From the NCBI RefSeq assembly GCF_000003815.2, contig NC_049981.1, positions 13,443,856 to 13,507,855 of the forward strand: a DNA stretch of 64,000 nt. Direction: 5' to 3'. Source of the DNA: Branchiostoma floridae. Lineage: Eukaryota > Chordata > Leptocardii > Amphioxiformes > Branchiostomatidae. The notes under the pieces are model-generated. The model ran no database searches. It saw nothing but the letters and a program-made list of their open reading frames with translations, and was not told where the DNA came from. Below, one piece after another: positions 39,948 through 50,500 of the stretch. The first letter of the stretch is position 1. Each line of letters opens with the position of its first letter. Position numbers and translations under genes: made by a program.

Positions 39948-42146
39948 ATGGGATGTCCGACTTCAGTTTTCCTTTTTCTTTTGTTATTAATAACTGCTTT
40001 TGGAAAAACGGTTGATTACACGGGACGAAACCTATTACATATACCGACAGATAAAATCAAAGATGCCCATACTGTAAAATTGTCAGATAACAAAATAGCC
40101 GACCTTAGTTCCCTCAATACATCGTCGTACATACGATGCCTCTCCATCGACAACAATAATGTAAGCAACATTTCGACGCAAACGTTTCAAGGGCTGAAAG
40201 AGCTACGCTATCTTGACCTTAGCCAAAATCACATTTCTTCCCTTCTCCAGTTCACTTTTTCTGCACTTGCGAAGTTGTTGAATCTTTACCTAACAAATAA
40301 CTTTATTTCTACAATATCCGACACAGCGTTTTATGGACTGGCAAATCTGGAATACCTAGATCTTTCTGGAAACCTCCTGTCTGATTTTCCAGTGATGGCC
40401 ATTAAGTTGCTCCCTAGTGACAAGCTGTATTTGGTCATGTTTAGAGTTAACAAAATCAGTCAAATACCGACCGACATATTAACCTTACGTCCATCGACGT
40501 CTTACGATTTCCAAGGCAACCCTTTGAGTTGTACAGCTGAATTAGTAAACCGCGGTGATACAAACGGGAACAGATTTGGTTTGGCCTATTACACAATCAA
40601 CACTAGATTTAACCGTGCTTTTGTGAAAAAAACTATGTTTATCAAAAACAGTTTTAGATACTTCGGCGTTCGTCCTCCTATGCATCATGTAACAGAAAAC
40701 AATAGCATAACAATTTCACTGCCTTTCGCCAGATCCCCAACTTTTTCTTATCATTGGGAAACTCCGACCGGAAAATACCGACTTCACTCTATGCTGTCAG
40801 GAAAAATTACGGTAAGAAGATTTAGTGTCAGAGACTCTGGTTTGTACACTTGTGTAGCAGAGAGAGGCGATATCAAAATGAAATACGATCTCATACTGTG
40901 TGCGACTCGAGCCCAGTCTCGCAAGAAAAACGAACAACACCAGACTAGATTACCAATATCAGAAGAAGTGAATGGTACAAAAATACCATTAACAGAAATA
41001 GTGAATGGTACCAATAACACCGATACTTGTCCATTTTCTAAGAACCAGTCTTGTTGTAGGTCACAGGATCAGAGGTTGTGTTTTCATACAAACTTGACTC
41101 AACAAACAGAGAATAGACATGGGCCCAAAGCATTGTCCGTCATTATAGCTGTTAACGTAGCCATCATCATTATAGCGGTTTTTCCTGCGGCTAGATTTTG
41201 GTGGAGAAAACATCGTGAAATGTCTAGCCCCCCTGTCCCTTATACCGGTACTGTAACATGGCATGCCGGGGCGCCAGCCGTGTCTGTCCGTATCGCTTCT
41301 CCCATCGTGCCCGGTTCAGCAGAGCCGACAGGAGAGGAGGAATCGAACCCGAACCCGTCGCTTCTCCGACGTTCGCATTTGCAAGAAAGCCAGTCAACCA
41401 CAGAAGGGGTACAAGTTAGTTTGGACCCTGAAGCAGTGCAAACAACACAGGTGCAGATCCATCCTCATCCGGACGACGGCGCAGCAGACCAGAATGATGA
41501 CCATATTTACGCTTCTGCAGAGCCTCTTCCTTTTCAAGTACACCATGATGACAGTAACCCAACTGATCATTGTGAGGACGCTGCTCTATACGAGGATGTC
41601 AACCACCACATTTACGCCTCTGCAGAGCCTCCTCCTCCACCTATCTTCGACGAAAGCCCAGGGCATGGGACTGCAAGAAACATAGTAAATACAATTCTAC
41701 CGCAAACAATGTCTGTACAACCTGCTACTCATGTCGAGAATAGGTTTCATGAGATGGCAGCTTCAAACACACTGTATCAACAAAATACAGATCAGAGCCA
41801 CACAACGGACTCATGTCAATACAATGTCAGAACAGCGCACTCTCATGGAGATGGCAACCAATCCCAAACGATGTCGCCCCTTTCGAGAAGTAGCTTGTAT
41901 GGAGAGCGTTCTGACAATATGAGTCACAGATCATACTCTCGATCTGATGACTACAGTCATTCGACAACTGACTGTACGACAGATGCCAACCAAAGCGAAA
42001 CGACCCCGCCTATTTTGACAAATAGCTTGTACGGACAACAACCTGGCAACATAGTCATGACTCGTGACATTACTAGTAGGACTGAAAACCACACTGCAGA
42101 AGTTGTGAACGTCCTGTATGGAAGTACTCCTGCAAATGTAGAGTGA
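39948..42146 (+). CDS. LRR-Ig single-pass receptor A (732 aa, single coding exon)
   Basis: Type I surface protein, probable recognition receptor. Signal peptide 1-19 (VFLFLLLLITAFG). Leucine-rich repeats about 30-185 (LRYLDLSQNHISSL, LLNLYLTNNFISTI, LEYLDLSGNLLSDF), then a short NPLSC cap. An Ig-like domain follows at about 245-325 (ITVRRFSVRDSGLYTCVAER). A low-complexity N-glycosylated stalk (NGT, NNT, NQS, NLT sites) leads to a transmembrane helix at about 396-418. The cytoplasmic tail of about 310 residues repeats tyrosine motifs: IYASAEP twice, LYEDV, and LYG three times. The start ATG follows the 5' UTR acceptor by 21 nt and begins the signal peptide. The LRR-Ig family is strongly expanded in amphioxus; the ligand is unknown. 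Confidence 0.9.
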   Translation: MGCPTSVFLFLLLLITAFGKTVDYTGRNLLHIPTDKIKDAHTVKLSDNKIADLSSLNTSSYIRCLSIDNNNVSNISTQTFQGLKELRYLDLSQNHISSLLQFTFSALAKLLNLYLTNNFISTISDTAFYGLANLEYLDLSGNLLSDFPVMAIKLLPSDKLYLVMFRVNKISQIPTDILTLRPSTSYDFQGNPLSCTAELVNRGDTNGNRFGLAYYTINTRFNRAFVKKTMFIKNSFRYFGVRPPMHHVTENNSITISLPFARSPTFSYHWETPTGKYRLHSMLSGKITVRRFSVRDSGLYTCVAERGDIKMKYDLILCATRAQSRKKNEQHQTRLPISEEVNGTKIPLTEIVNGTNNTDTCPFSKNQSCCRSQDQRLCFHTNLTQQTENRHGPKALSVIIAVNVAIIIIAVFPAARFWWRKHREMSSPPVPYTGTVTWHAGAPAVSVRIASPIVPGSAEPTGEEESNPNPSLLRRSHLQESQSTTEGVQVSLDPEAVQTTQVQIHPHPDDGAADQNDDHIYASAEPLPFQVHHDDSNPTDHCEDAALYEDVNHHIYASAEPPPPPIFDESPGHGTARNIVNTILPQTMSVQPATHVENRFHEMAASNTLYQQNTDQSHTTDSCQYNVRTAHSHGDGNQSQTMSPLSRSSLYGERSDNMSHRSYSRSDDYSHSTTDCTTDANQSETTPPILTNSLYGQQPGNIVMTRDITSRTENHTAEVVNVLYGSTPANVE

Positions 42147-43009
42147 GCACTGTGCATGTTCGCATGGTTTCTTGCTACGATGTTTTGATAAGCGGCTTTG
42201 GGAGTTTTTCTTGCTGTAAATCGAAGGGACCCAAGTCTTATACAGCTAGGCATTTTGTAGTATTGGTTTTCTTCTTCTGCTGTTTGTATTGATTTGAATT
42301 TGTAGTGTTCAGCAGTCATTTGGAACTATATACACTGTGCACAGAGACAGGAATTCGTGCAGAATATGTCATGTTGGATGGACGAAGCTTTTGTTGAATG
42401 ATATTCAAATGAAATTTTATCAATATCAAAATTCCAGTTTTAGACGGTAGGCATACTTTGATCTACTTGTGATGTACTTGTACATATAAGTTCGCTTGTT
42501 TAGCCTTGCACTAGAAAGTGTATGTATTCCCCAAGTAGTAAATGCGTAAGTAATCTATTAAGTAGTAGGTTTTGAGTTAAAGGTCATATCATTTACTGTA
42601 ATATTACAGCCTGTGTACACGCATTGATGTAAGGCATTTTTGTATTGCTATGTGGACTTTTAATCATTGAGGTGATTCAACAATTCAATGTAGCTGTATA
42701 CAAAGATCTGACACTGTTTTAAAGCATATGGTAGTAAAAGAAACCAATCAAAGGACGCTTAATATTCTTTGAAAGTAATAACTGCACCAGACAATTTGTG
42801 TATATTATTTTCATCTAAGGGAAGTAATTACCGCAATTAAGGCATACTAATATAACGTACGACATTTTCTGACCAATGGGTAACTCGGACAAATAACCCA
42901 AATACATAATACATCAGACAATTAATTGCATATGGCGTGTATGTGGTAGAAAAAACATCAATGAGTTTTTTGACCAATGACAAGCGAACAGTCAGCATAA
43001 AATCTAGCT
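42147..43009. other. Spacer between the LRR-Ig paralogues
   Basis: AT-rich 3' UTR of gene A and upstream region of gene B. The part from about 42830 resembles the stretch upstream of gene A (ACCAATG, AACCC-AATACATAAT, CATTAGAC/CATCAGAC blocks), so the duplication included upstream DNA. No gene is seen. Confidence 0.55.
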
Positions 43010-43096
43010 TTTGTCAGGCTCACTCCCCCACTGCAACACAGACGTTCTGGGGTTCGGGATCGAAGTTAGCCGGGAGTCTATCCTTCTATTTGTCAG
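43010..43096 (+). other. Probable non-coding first exon of LRR-Ig gene B
   Basis: Ends at donor CAG/GTGAGA (43097). The acceptor TATCCATAG ends at 43419, 39 nt before the ATG. It parallels the non-coding exon of gene A. The start is approximate. Confidence 0.5.
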
Positions 43097-43458
43097 GTGA
43101 GATTTTACACCGTAAACTGTAAAAACCAAGGGCCAGGTGACATAAGTCGTGCGATCGCAACTGTCGGCATTCTCGTGACAGTTGTGCGCGGTCCTGAAAA
43201 CGACAGATGTCTTGTTACGGAAAAGGCTGTTTCAGATCCTGGGTTTTCGGCGGTTTCTTCTGACATACATAGGAAGCTTGTAGATTCTACGACATTAGGA
43301 TCGTTTGGCGATGACAGAAGACAATTATGTGACCACGCCGTCAAAACGGGTAGCGACAGTATCATATTCAATGCAAACAAAATTGTGAAAACTCTTTGTT
43401 GATTTGTTTGTATCCATAGGAAGCCTGGGTGTTGCAGAGTTCACTATCACGACTCAAA

Positions 43459-45504
43459 ATGGGATCTCTGACTTCATCTGTCCCTTTCCTTTTGTTATTA
43501 ACAACTGCTTTGGGGACAACGGTTGATTACACTGGACAAAACCTGTCGCATGTCCCGACAGATTTAATCAAAGGTGCCCATATTGTTATCTTGTCAGATA
43601 ACAAAATAAGCGACCTTGGTTCTTTCGATTCATCGGCATTCATGATATACCTCTACATCGACAACAATAATGTAAGCAACATTTCGACGCAAACGTTTCA
43701 AGGGCTGACAGAGCTACTCGATCTTGATCTTAGCCAAAATTACATTTCTTCCCTTCGCCAGTCCACGTTTTCTGCACTTTCGAAGCTGTTGAATCTTTAC
43801 CTTACAAATAACTTCATTTCTTACATATCCGATACCGCGTTTTATGGATTGGCAAATCTGGAATACCTAAATCTTTCTGGAAACCTCCTGTCTGATTTTC
43901 CAATGATGGCCATTAAGTTGCTCCCTAGTGACAAGCTGTATTTGGTCATGTTTAGAGTTAACAAAATCAGTCAAATACCGACCGACATATTAACCTTACG
44001 TCCTTCTACTTCTTACGATTTCCAAGGCAACCCTTTGAGTTGTACAGCTGAATTAGTAAACCGCGGTGATACAAACGAGAACAGATTTGGTTTGGCCTAT
44101 TACACAATCGACAACACAAGATCTAACCGAACTTTCGTGAAAAAAACAATATTTTTCAGAGACCGTTTCAAATACTTCGGCGTTCGTCCTCCTATGCATC
44201 ATGTAACTGAAAACAATGGCGCTATCATTACCATTCCGTTGCCTTTCGCCAGATCCCCAACTTTTTCTTATTATTGGGATACTCCGACCGGGAGATACCA
44301 AATTGACTCAATGCTGACAGCAAAAGTTACGGTGAGAAGATTTAGTGTCAGAGACTCTGGTTTGTACACTTGTGTAGCAGACAGAGGTGACATCAAAGTG
44401 AAATACGATCTCATACTGTGTGCGAAAAAGAAGGAACAACACCAGACTAGAACACCCACCTCGGAAAAACTGAATGGTACAGTAACACCCACAACAGAAA
44501 AACTGAATGGTACCAATGACACCGATACTTGTCCATTTTCTAAGAACCAGTCTTGTTGTCGGTCACAGGATCAGAGGTTCTGTGTTAACTTGACTCAACA
44601 AACGGACAATGGACATGGGCCCAAAGTATGGACAGTTATTATAGCCGTCAGCACTATAGCGGTCTTTCCCGTGGCTATATTTTGTTGGAGAAAACATCGT
44701 GCAATGTCTAGCCCCCCAGTACCTCATACCGGGACTGTAACATGGCAGGCCGGGGCGCCAGCCGTGTCTGTCCGTATCGCTTCTCCCATCGTGCCCGGTT
44801 CAGCAGAACCGACAGAAGTGGAAGAATCGAACCCGAACCCGTTGCTTCTCCAACGTTCGCTTTTGCAAGAAAGCCAGTCAACCACAGGAGAGGCACAGGT
44901 TAGTTTGGACCCTTACGTGGTGCAGACAACGCAGGTGCAGATCCATCATCATCCGGACGACGGCGCAGCAGACCAGAATGATGACGCAGGTCTGTACGAG
45001 GATGTGGACCACCTTTACGCTTCTGCAGAGCTTCTTACTTTGCAAGTGCATCATGATGACAGTAACCCAACTGATCATTGTGAGGACGCTGCTCTATACG
45101 AGGATGTCAACCACCACATTTACGCTTCTGCAGAGCCTCCTCCTCCACCTATCTTCGACGAAAGCCCAGGGCATGGGACTGCAAGAAACATAGTGAATAC
45201 AATTTCACTACAAGCAATATCTGTACAACCTGCTACTCATGTCGAGAATAGGTTTCATGAGATGGCAGCTTTAAACACACTGTATCAACAAGATACAGAC
45301 CAGAGCCACACAACGGACTCATGTCAATACAATGTCAGAACAGCGCACTCTCATGGAGATGCCAACCAATCAGAAACGAGCAGTAGCCTGTACGGACAGC
45401 AACCTGGCAACATAACCCTGACTTGTGACATTACTAGAACTGAAAACCAAACTGCAGAAGTAGGGAACGTCCTGTATGGAAGTACTTCTACAAATGTTGA
45501 GTGA
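43459..45504 (+). CDS. LRR-Ig single-pass receptor B (681 aa, single coding exon)
   Basis: Tandem paralogue of the gene at 39948 with the same plan: signal peptide (MGSLTSSVPFLLLLTTALG), LRRs, LRR cap, Ig-like domain (RFSVRDSGLYTCVADRGD), glycosylated stalk, transmembrane helix near residue 390, and tyrosine-motif tail. I start at the ATG at 43459 because it aligns with gene A and opens the signal peptide; the frame is open further upstream but lacks an ATG there. Relative to A, the tail gains a second LYEDV-x-H-x-YASAE unit and loses about 40 residues around the LYGERSDN motif. LRR residues differ while the LRR cap and parts of the tail are nearly identical to A. Confidence 0.9.
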   Translation: MGSLTSSVPFLLLLTTALGTTVDYTGQNLSHVPTDLIKGAHIVILSDNKISDLGSFDSSAFMIYLYIDNNNVSNISTQTFQGLTELLDLDLSQNYISSLRQSTFSALSKLLNLYLTNNFISYISDTAFYGLANLEYLNLSGNLLSDFPMMAIKLLPSDKLYLVMFRVNKISQIPTDILTLRPSTSYDFQGNPLSCTAELVNRGDTNENRFGLAYYTIDNTRSNRTFVKKTIFFRDRFKYFGVRPPMHHVTENNGAIITIPLPFARSPTFSYYWDTPTGRYQIDSMLTAKVTVRRFSVRDSGLYTCVADRGDIKVKYDLILCAKKKEQHQTRTPTSEKLNGTVTPTTEKLNGTNDTDTCPFSKNQSCCRSQDQRFCVNLTQQTDNGHGPKVWTVIIAVSTIAVFPVAIFCWRKHRAMSSPPVPHTGTVTWQAGAPAVSVRIASPIVPGSAEPTEVEESNPNPLLLQRSLLQESQSTTGEAQVSLDPYVVQTTQVQIHHHPDDGAADQNDDAGLYEDVDHLYASAELLTLQVHHDDSNPTDHCEDAALYEDVNHHIYASAEPPPPPIFDESPGHGTARNIVNTISLQAISVQPATHVENRFHEMAALNTLYQQDTDQSHTTDSCQYNVRTAHSHGDANQSETSSSLYGQQPGNITLTCDITRTENQTAEVGNVLYGSTSTNVE

Positions 45505-47578
45505 GTACTGTACATGACGTACTTTGATAGATCCTATGAGTTTAAAGTTTTTATTGCTGTAATATAAGTCGTGGGAACTCAAATCATATACAGCAAGACA
45601 TTTTGTGGTTGGCTTTCCTTCTTTTGCTTGTTGTATTTATGTCGACTTGTAAAGTTCAATTTGGATCTGTATATATGGTCTATAGAGACAAAATTTAGTG
45701 CAAAAACATGGCATATTGGATTAACGAAAATTAAGTAGGGTTAAATTAAAACGAAAACTTATGGATGTCAAAATGATTTTCTTTTTGTACAGGTTTAGAT
45801 GGTAGATTTGCCTGTGATTTATTATTAAATGCATGCATCTACATGTAGTTACGCAAGTGTGCCAGTTGATGTATAAGGTACATATAGTTGACTATACATA
45901 TAAGAGTGCTAGTCCAACTTGATCTCTGGAGACAGTGATATGTTCCCATACCGTTGAATGCGTATTCTATCTATAAGCATTTTTTTAGATACATGGGAGA
46001 TTGGAATCCAGGGGAAGGCGGAAATCTCCTAGGACTGATTGGAATTCCAATCACTCTAAGAGAATTCCGAATTCCCCTGGATTCCAATCTCCCCTGTGAC
46101 ATATATGTTATATCCGAGTAACCATTGCGTGTTTTAATTACTGCTTGAATGTGTACAACATTTTCCAGTTAATAATATTATTATGTATGAAATTTTGATA
46201 CCACAACTTAGATTCAGGAGGTGTTGACTATAACATAAATGTATTTACTTGATGCACAGCTAAGGAAATTAAAAAAAGGACATCGTTATCGTTATAGTCA
46301 CGTTATTATCACGTTATAGTTTATGATATGCAGGGAAGTTTCATGCATTGGGATACAATTCCGTTTCAAAATACTAGTAGTTTTCAATCCTATAACACGT
46401 TACTGTCGAAAATGTCTTCTGAGTTCAACGGTTTGTAACGCATCAGTACACGCGTCTGTAGAGGAAAAGGGGACTTAAGACTCTACCAAACTAAATACGT
46501 ATGCTGGTTATACCATATTTGTAATGACACTGTTCCAGTGGAATGAATCTCCTGGCCAATTGGATACCCTATTTTTGCCAAATTCTACTAACAATAACCT
46601 TCAGGAATTCCTGGAAGTTAGGGGTACTCGACTAAGACAGTGCTATTCGATACAAAAGTTCTTGGCCCATTACAGTGCATTTATGAGCACGCATGTTTGA
46701 CAAGCCCCTGTAATTCCAGAACTAGCCGCTAGGGCTAACCTCAAACCTATATCACTTATTTCCGAGTACACTCAAAAAGCTGTCCAGAACACGAGATATC
46801 TAAACCGGACGTTCCACTGCAGCACCTAGGAAAGTAGTTAGGGGTGTAAAATCCAACAGTATTTGCCACACTCTACATACACACCAAATATTGAACCAAT
46901 CCATCCAGCCGTTCCTGAGTTTTCCTGCTCACTCGCCAACAGACACACGGACAGCTTTCACACAAACGCTGCCCAAGGCCACAGCAAGTACATTTTATGA
47001 ATGATAACGTTACACATGAGCCACAAATGGTACAGAAATCACGCATGACAAATAATCAAAATTTTCCTGAAACATTTTATTTAGAAGGACATCCGTTGGA
47101 AGAACAAGGCTTCCAATTGTTTCATATCATTGCACTGTACAAATATCAAGCAAGACGCCCAAGCAGGACTGATACCTCAACAAGGATCAATGAAAATACT
47201 GTATGTACAAACGTTGTAAACATCATTGGGCTGTAAAGCCATGAATCTGTTGAACATAGATTGGACAACATCATACCATTTCGGACTGGGCCTGAGGTAG
47301 CAAATTTCTTTATAATAATAAGTATTTATTCTTTTGTAACTAAAACATAAAAATCTGTCGCTCGTTGGAAAAAAACAAGTAAACTGCTATGCAATTTCAT
47401 GGATATCAAAATACTTTGCTTTGAACGTCAGAAGGGAACCTATTCATTAATGTTTGAATGATAGTTAAGCAATTAACTGAAGAATTAGCTAAAAGCATTT
47501 GGTATGAAATACGTCTTTCGTAAGGATTTTTCACCATTCTAAGAAAACATAACTGGCAGACTAATTTAGCACAGACAT
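45505..47578. other. Intergenic region between LRR-Ig gene B and the SLCO gene
   Basis: Convergent gene ends: the 3' UTR of gene B on the left and the 3' end of the minus-strand transporter on the right. It contains the inverted repeat listed at 45995-46093. I see no coding exon or RNA gene. Confidence 0.55.
45995..46093. repeat. Perfect 22-bp inverted repeat around a 16-bp palindrome
   Basis: GGGAGATTGGAATCCAGGGGAA (45995-46016, quoted in two parts: GGGAGATTGGAATC, CAGGGGAA) is exactly inverted at 46072-46093. Centrally, GATTGGAATTCCAATC (46037-46052) is a perfect palindrome using the same ATTGGAAT core. The whole 99-bp unit could fold into a cruciform and resembles a small MITE. Confidence 0.85.
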
Positions 47579-50500
47579 CTACAGAATGGTTTCTTTAGCT
47601 TCCATGAACTCTTTCTCCGAGAAGTTAAGATTGACATCGAGCATGTCCAATGAAAACTGGGACGCCTTGATGACGTCACCTAGAGTCAAGCTGTCCAGAC
47701 GTCTTGACGGCGACGCCTTCTCCTCCGCTTCCGCGCGCTTGGACAGTCTTCTGACCGCCATGAACGCCACGAATGACCAGACAAGAGCGCCGGCCTTTAG
47801 TCCTATTCCAACACCAACGAAGGCCTGAAAATATGTGATTCACAATTAACCATCATGACATAACGTGTCAATCAAACACAATTGCTGTGATAGAGCACTT
47901 TAGGCCATATACTAAAAGTATATGATGTATTGAAAAAGACAAAATAACACTGCTTTACCGCAATATGCCTTTGTCGTAATACTTCTGTCACATTGTCGAC
48001 AAGCATTGGTCGTAGTATACTTCGCTTACATCTAGTGGGCACCCTTTTATTTTATGGGGGGTGGGGCGGGGGAGCTGGTTCGCGATTTTCAACGTTGGCC
48101 AAGGCTCCATAATGCCGGGACGGAGGTTTACCTTGGAGAGGACTATCACCCGCGAGTGGGACTCGCCAGAAGCCCCGCTAGAAGTCTGCGAAGGATGCTA
48201 CTTTGGCAGTACCTTTTGCCTACCAGAAGGCCGACCGATTTTAAAATCGACAGTGGGATTTCTTTTCACGCCAGCACATTAAAAAAAATCGACATTTAAA
48301 GAAAAATCGATCGTTAACTGGCAGCAGAGACTGTTCACATGTGTATCATATAGAATGACACTGTTATTTTCCTGTCGAGATTTTACGTTATTGAGGGAGG
48401 TTTATGCGGATAGAACAGTGCCATTCTACAGCTGTGTCAAAACAAATCGACACAGTTGCGCCAATGCCGAAGATTTGCGTTCTGAAGGGAGGTTTATACG
48501 GATGGAACAGCAACTTTCTACATGTGTATCATATAGTATTACACTGTTATTTTCCTGTCGTGATTTTACGTTATTGAGGGAGGTTTATGCGGATAGAACA
48601 GTGCCATACTACAGCTGTGTCAAAACAAATTGACACAGTTGCGCCAATGCCGAAGATTTGCGTTCTGAAGGGAGGTTGATACGGATGGAACAGCAACTTT
48701 CTACATGTGTATCATATAGTATTACACTGTTATTTTCCTGTCGAGATTTTACGTTATTGAGGGAGGGTTATGCGGATAGAACAGTGCCATACTACAGCTG
48801 TGTCAAAACAAATTAACACAGTCGCGCCAATGCCGAAGATTTCCGTTCTGAAGAGAGGTTTGTACGGATGAAACAGAGACTATTCACATGTGTATCATAT
48901 AGAATGACACTGTTCTTGTCCTGTCGGGATTTTACGTTATTAAGGGAGGTTTATTCGGATAGAACAGTGGTGTGTCAAAACAAATTGACACAGTTGCCCC
49001 AATGCTAAAGATTTGCGTTCTGAAGGGAGATTTGCACGGATGGAACAGCAACTTTCTTCATGTGTATCATATAGAATGACACTGTTATTTTCCTGTCGAG
49101 ATTTTACGTTATTGAGGGAGGTTTATGCGGATAGAACAGTTCCATACTACAGCTGTGTCAAAACAAATTGACACAGTTGCGCCAATGCCGAAGCTTTGCG
49201 TTCTGAAGGGAGGTTGAGACGGATGGAACAGCAACTTTCTACATGTGTATCATATAGTATTTCACTGTTATTTTCCTGTCGAGATTTTACGTTATTGAGG
49301 GAGGTTTATGCGGATTGAACAGTGCCATACTACAGCTGTGTCAAAACAAATTGACACAGTTGCGCCAATGCCGAAGATTTGCGTTCTGAGGGGAGGTTGA
49401 TACGGATGGAACAGCAACTTTCTACATGTGTATCATATAGTATTAAACTGTTATTTTCCTGTCGAGATTTTACATTGTTGAGGGAGGTTTATGCGGATAG
49501 AACAGTGCCATACTGCAGCTGTGTCAAAACAAATTGAAACAGTCGCGCCAATGCCGAAGATTTGCATTCTGAAGCGAGGTTTGTACGAATGGAACAGCAA
49601 CTTTCTACATGTGTATCATATAGTATTACACTGTTATTTTCCTGTCGAGATTTTACGTAATTATTGAGGGAGGTTTATGCGGATAGAGCAGTGCCATACT
49701 ACAGCTGTGTCAAAACAAATTGACACAGTCGCGCCAATGCCGAAGATTCCGTCTTAAGGGAGGTTTATACGGATGGAACAGCCACTTTCTACATGTGTAT
49801 CATATAGAATGACACTGTTCTTGTCCTGTTGAGATTTTACGTTATTGAGGGAGGGTTATGCGGATAGAACAGTGCCATACTACAGCTGTGTCAAAACAAA
49901 TTAACACAGTCGCGCCAATGCCGAAGATTTCCGTTCTGAAGAGAGATTTGTACGGATGAAACAGAGACTATTCACATGTGTATCATATAGAATGACACTG
50001 TTCTTGTCCTGTCGGGATTTTACGTTATTAAGGGAAGTTTATTCGGATAGAATCCGCATATCACTCGAATTTTGCCACTACTTTGTAGTTTTTACTAAAT
50101 ACATTCCTATGGATATTTGTAGTCCGTTCTTATTGTATTTTGTGGTTATATGTCGAAAATAATGCAACTTAAAACATTTAAGTTTGACAATCCAAGATGA
50201 GGTTTCTCAAAGGATAGCTAAGATAGATTTCAAATTTGACACCAGTAGTGCCCATAATATGCACATTTGTGAAATATGGCACATTACATGTGGTCATTCT
50301 TTTAAATCTAGAAGTCTTTGCCATTGCCTACACCTTTTCCTAGCAGTATACAATAGATCTATTTTCCATGTAAAATGTTATGTCTTAGTTACTTTTTCTG
50401 CTTTCAAAACAGCCACAAACGACATTTTTGCTCCCAAATTGCACATTGAGCCAAAATCTGAATATAACTTTTCCTGGAAAGGTGTACATGTTATTTGCAT

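Noticed and set aside
43429-43458. Upstream extension of LRR-Ig gene B in the same frame.
   Set aside because: It lacks an ATG, and the ATG at 43459 aligns with the start of gene A and opens the signal peptide; the upstream part is 5' UTR.
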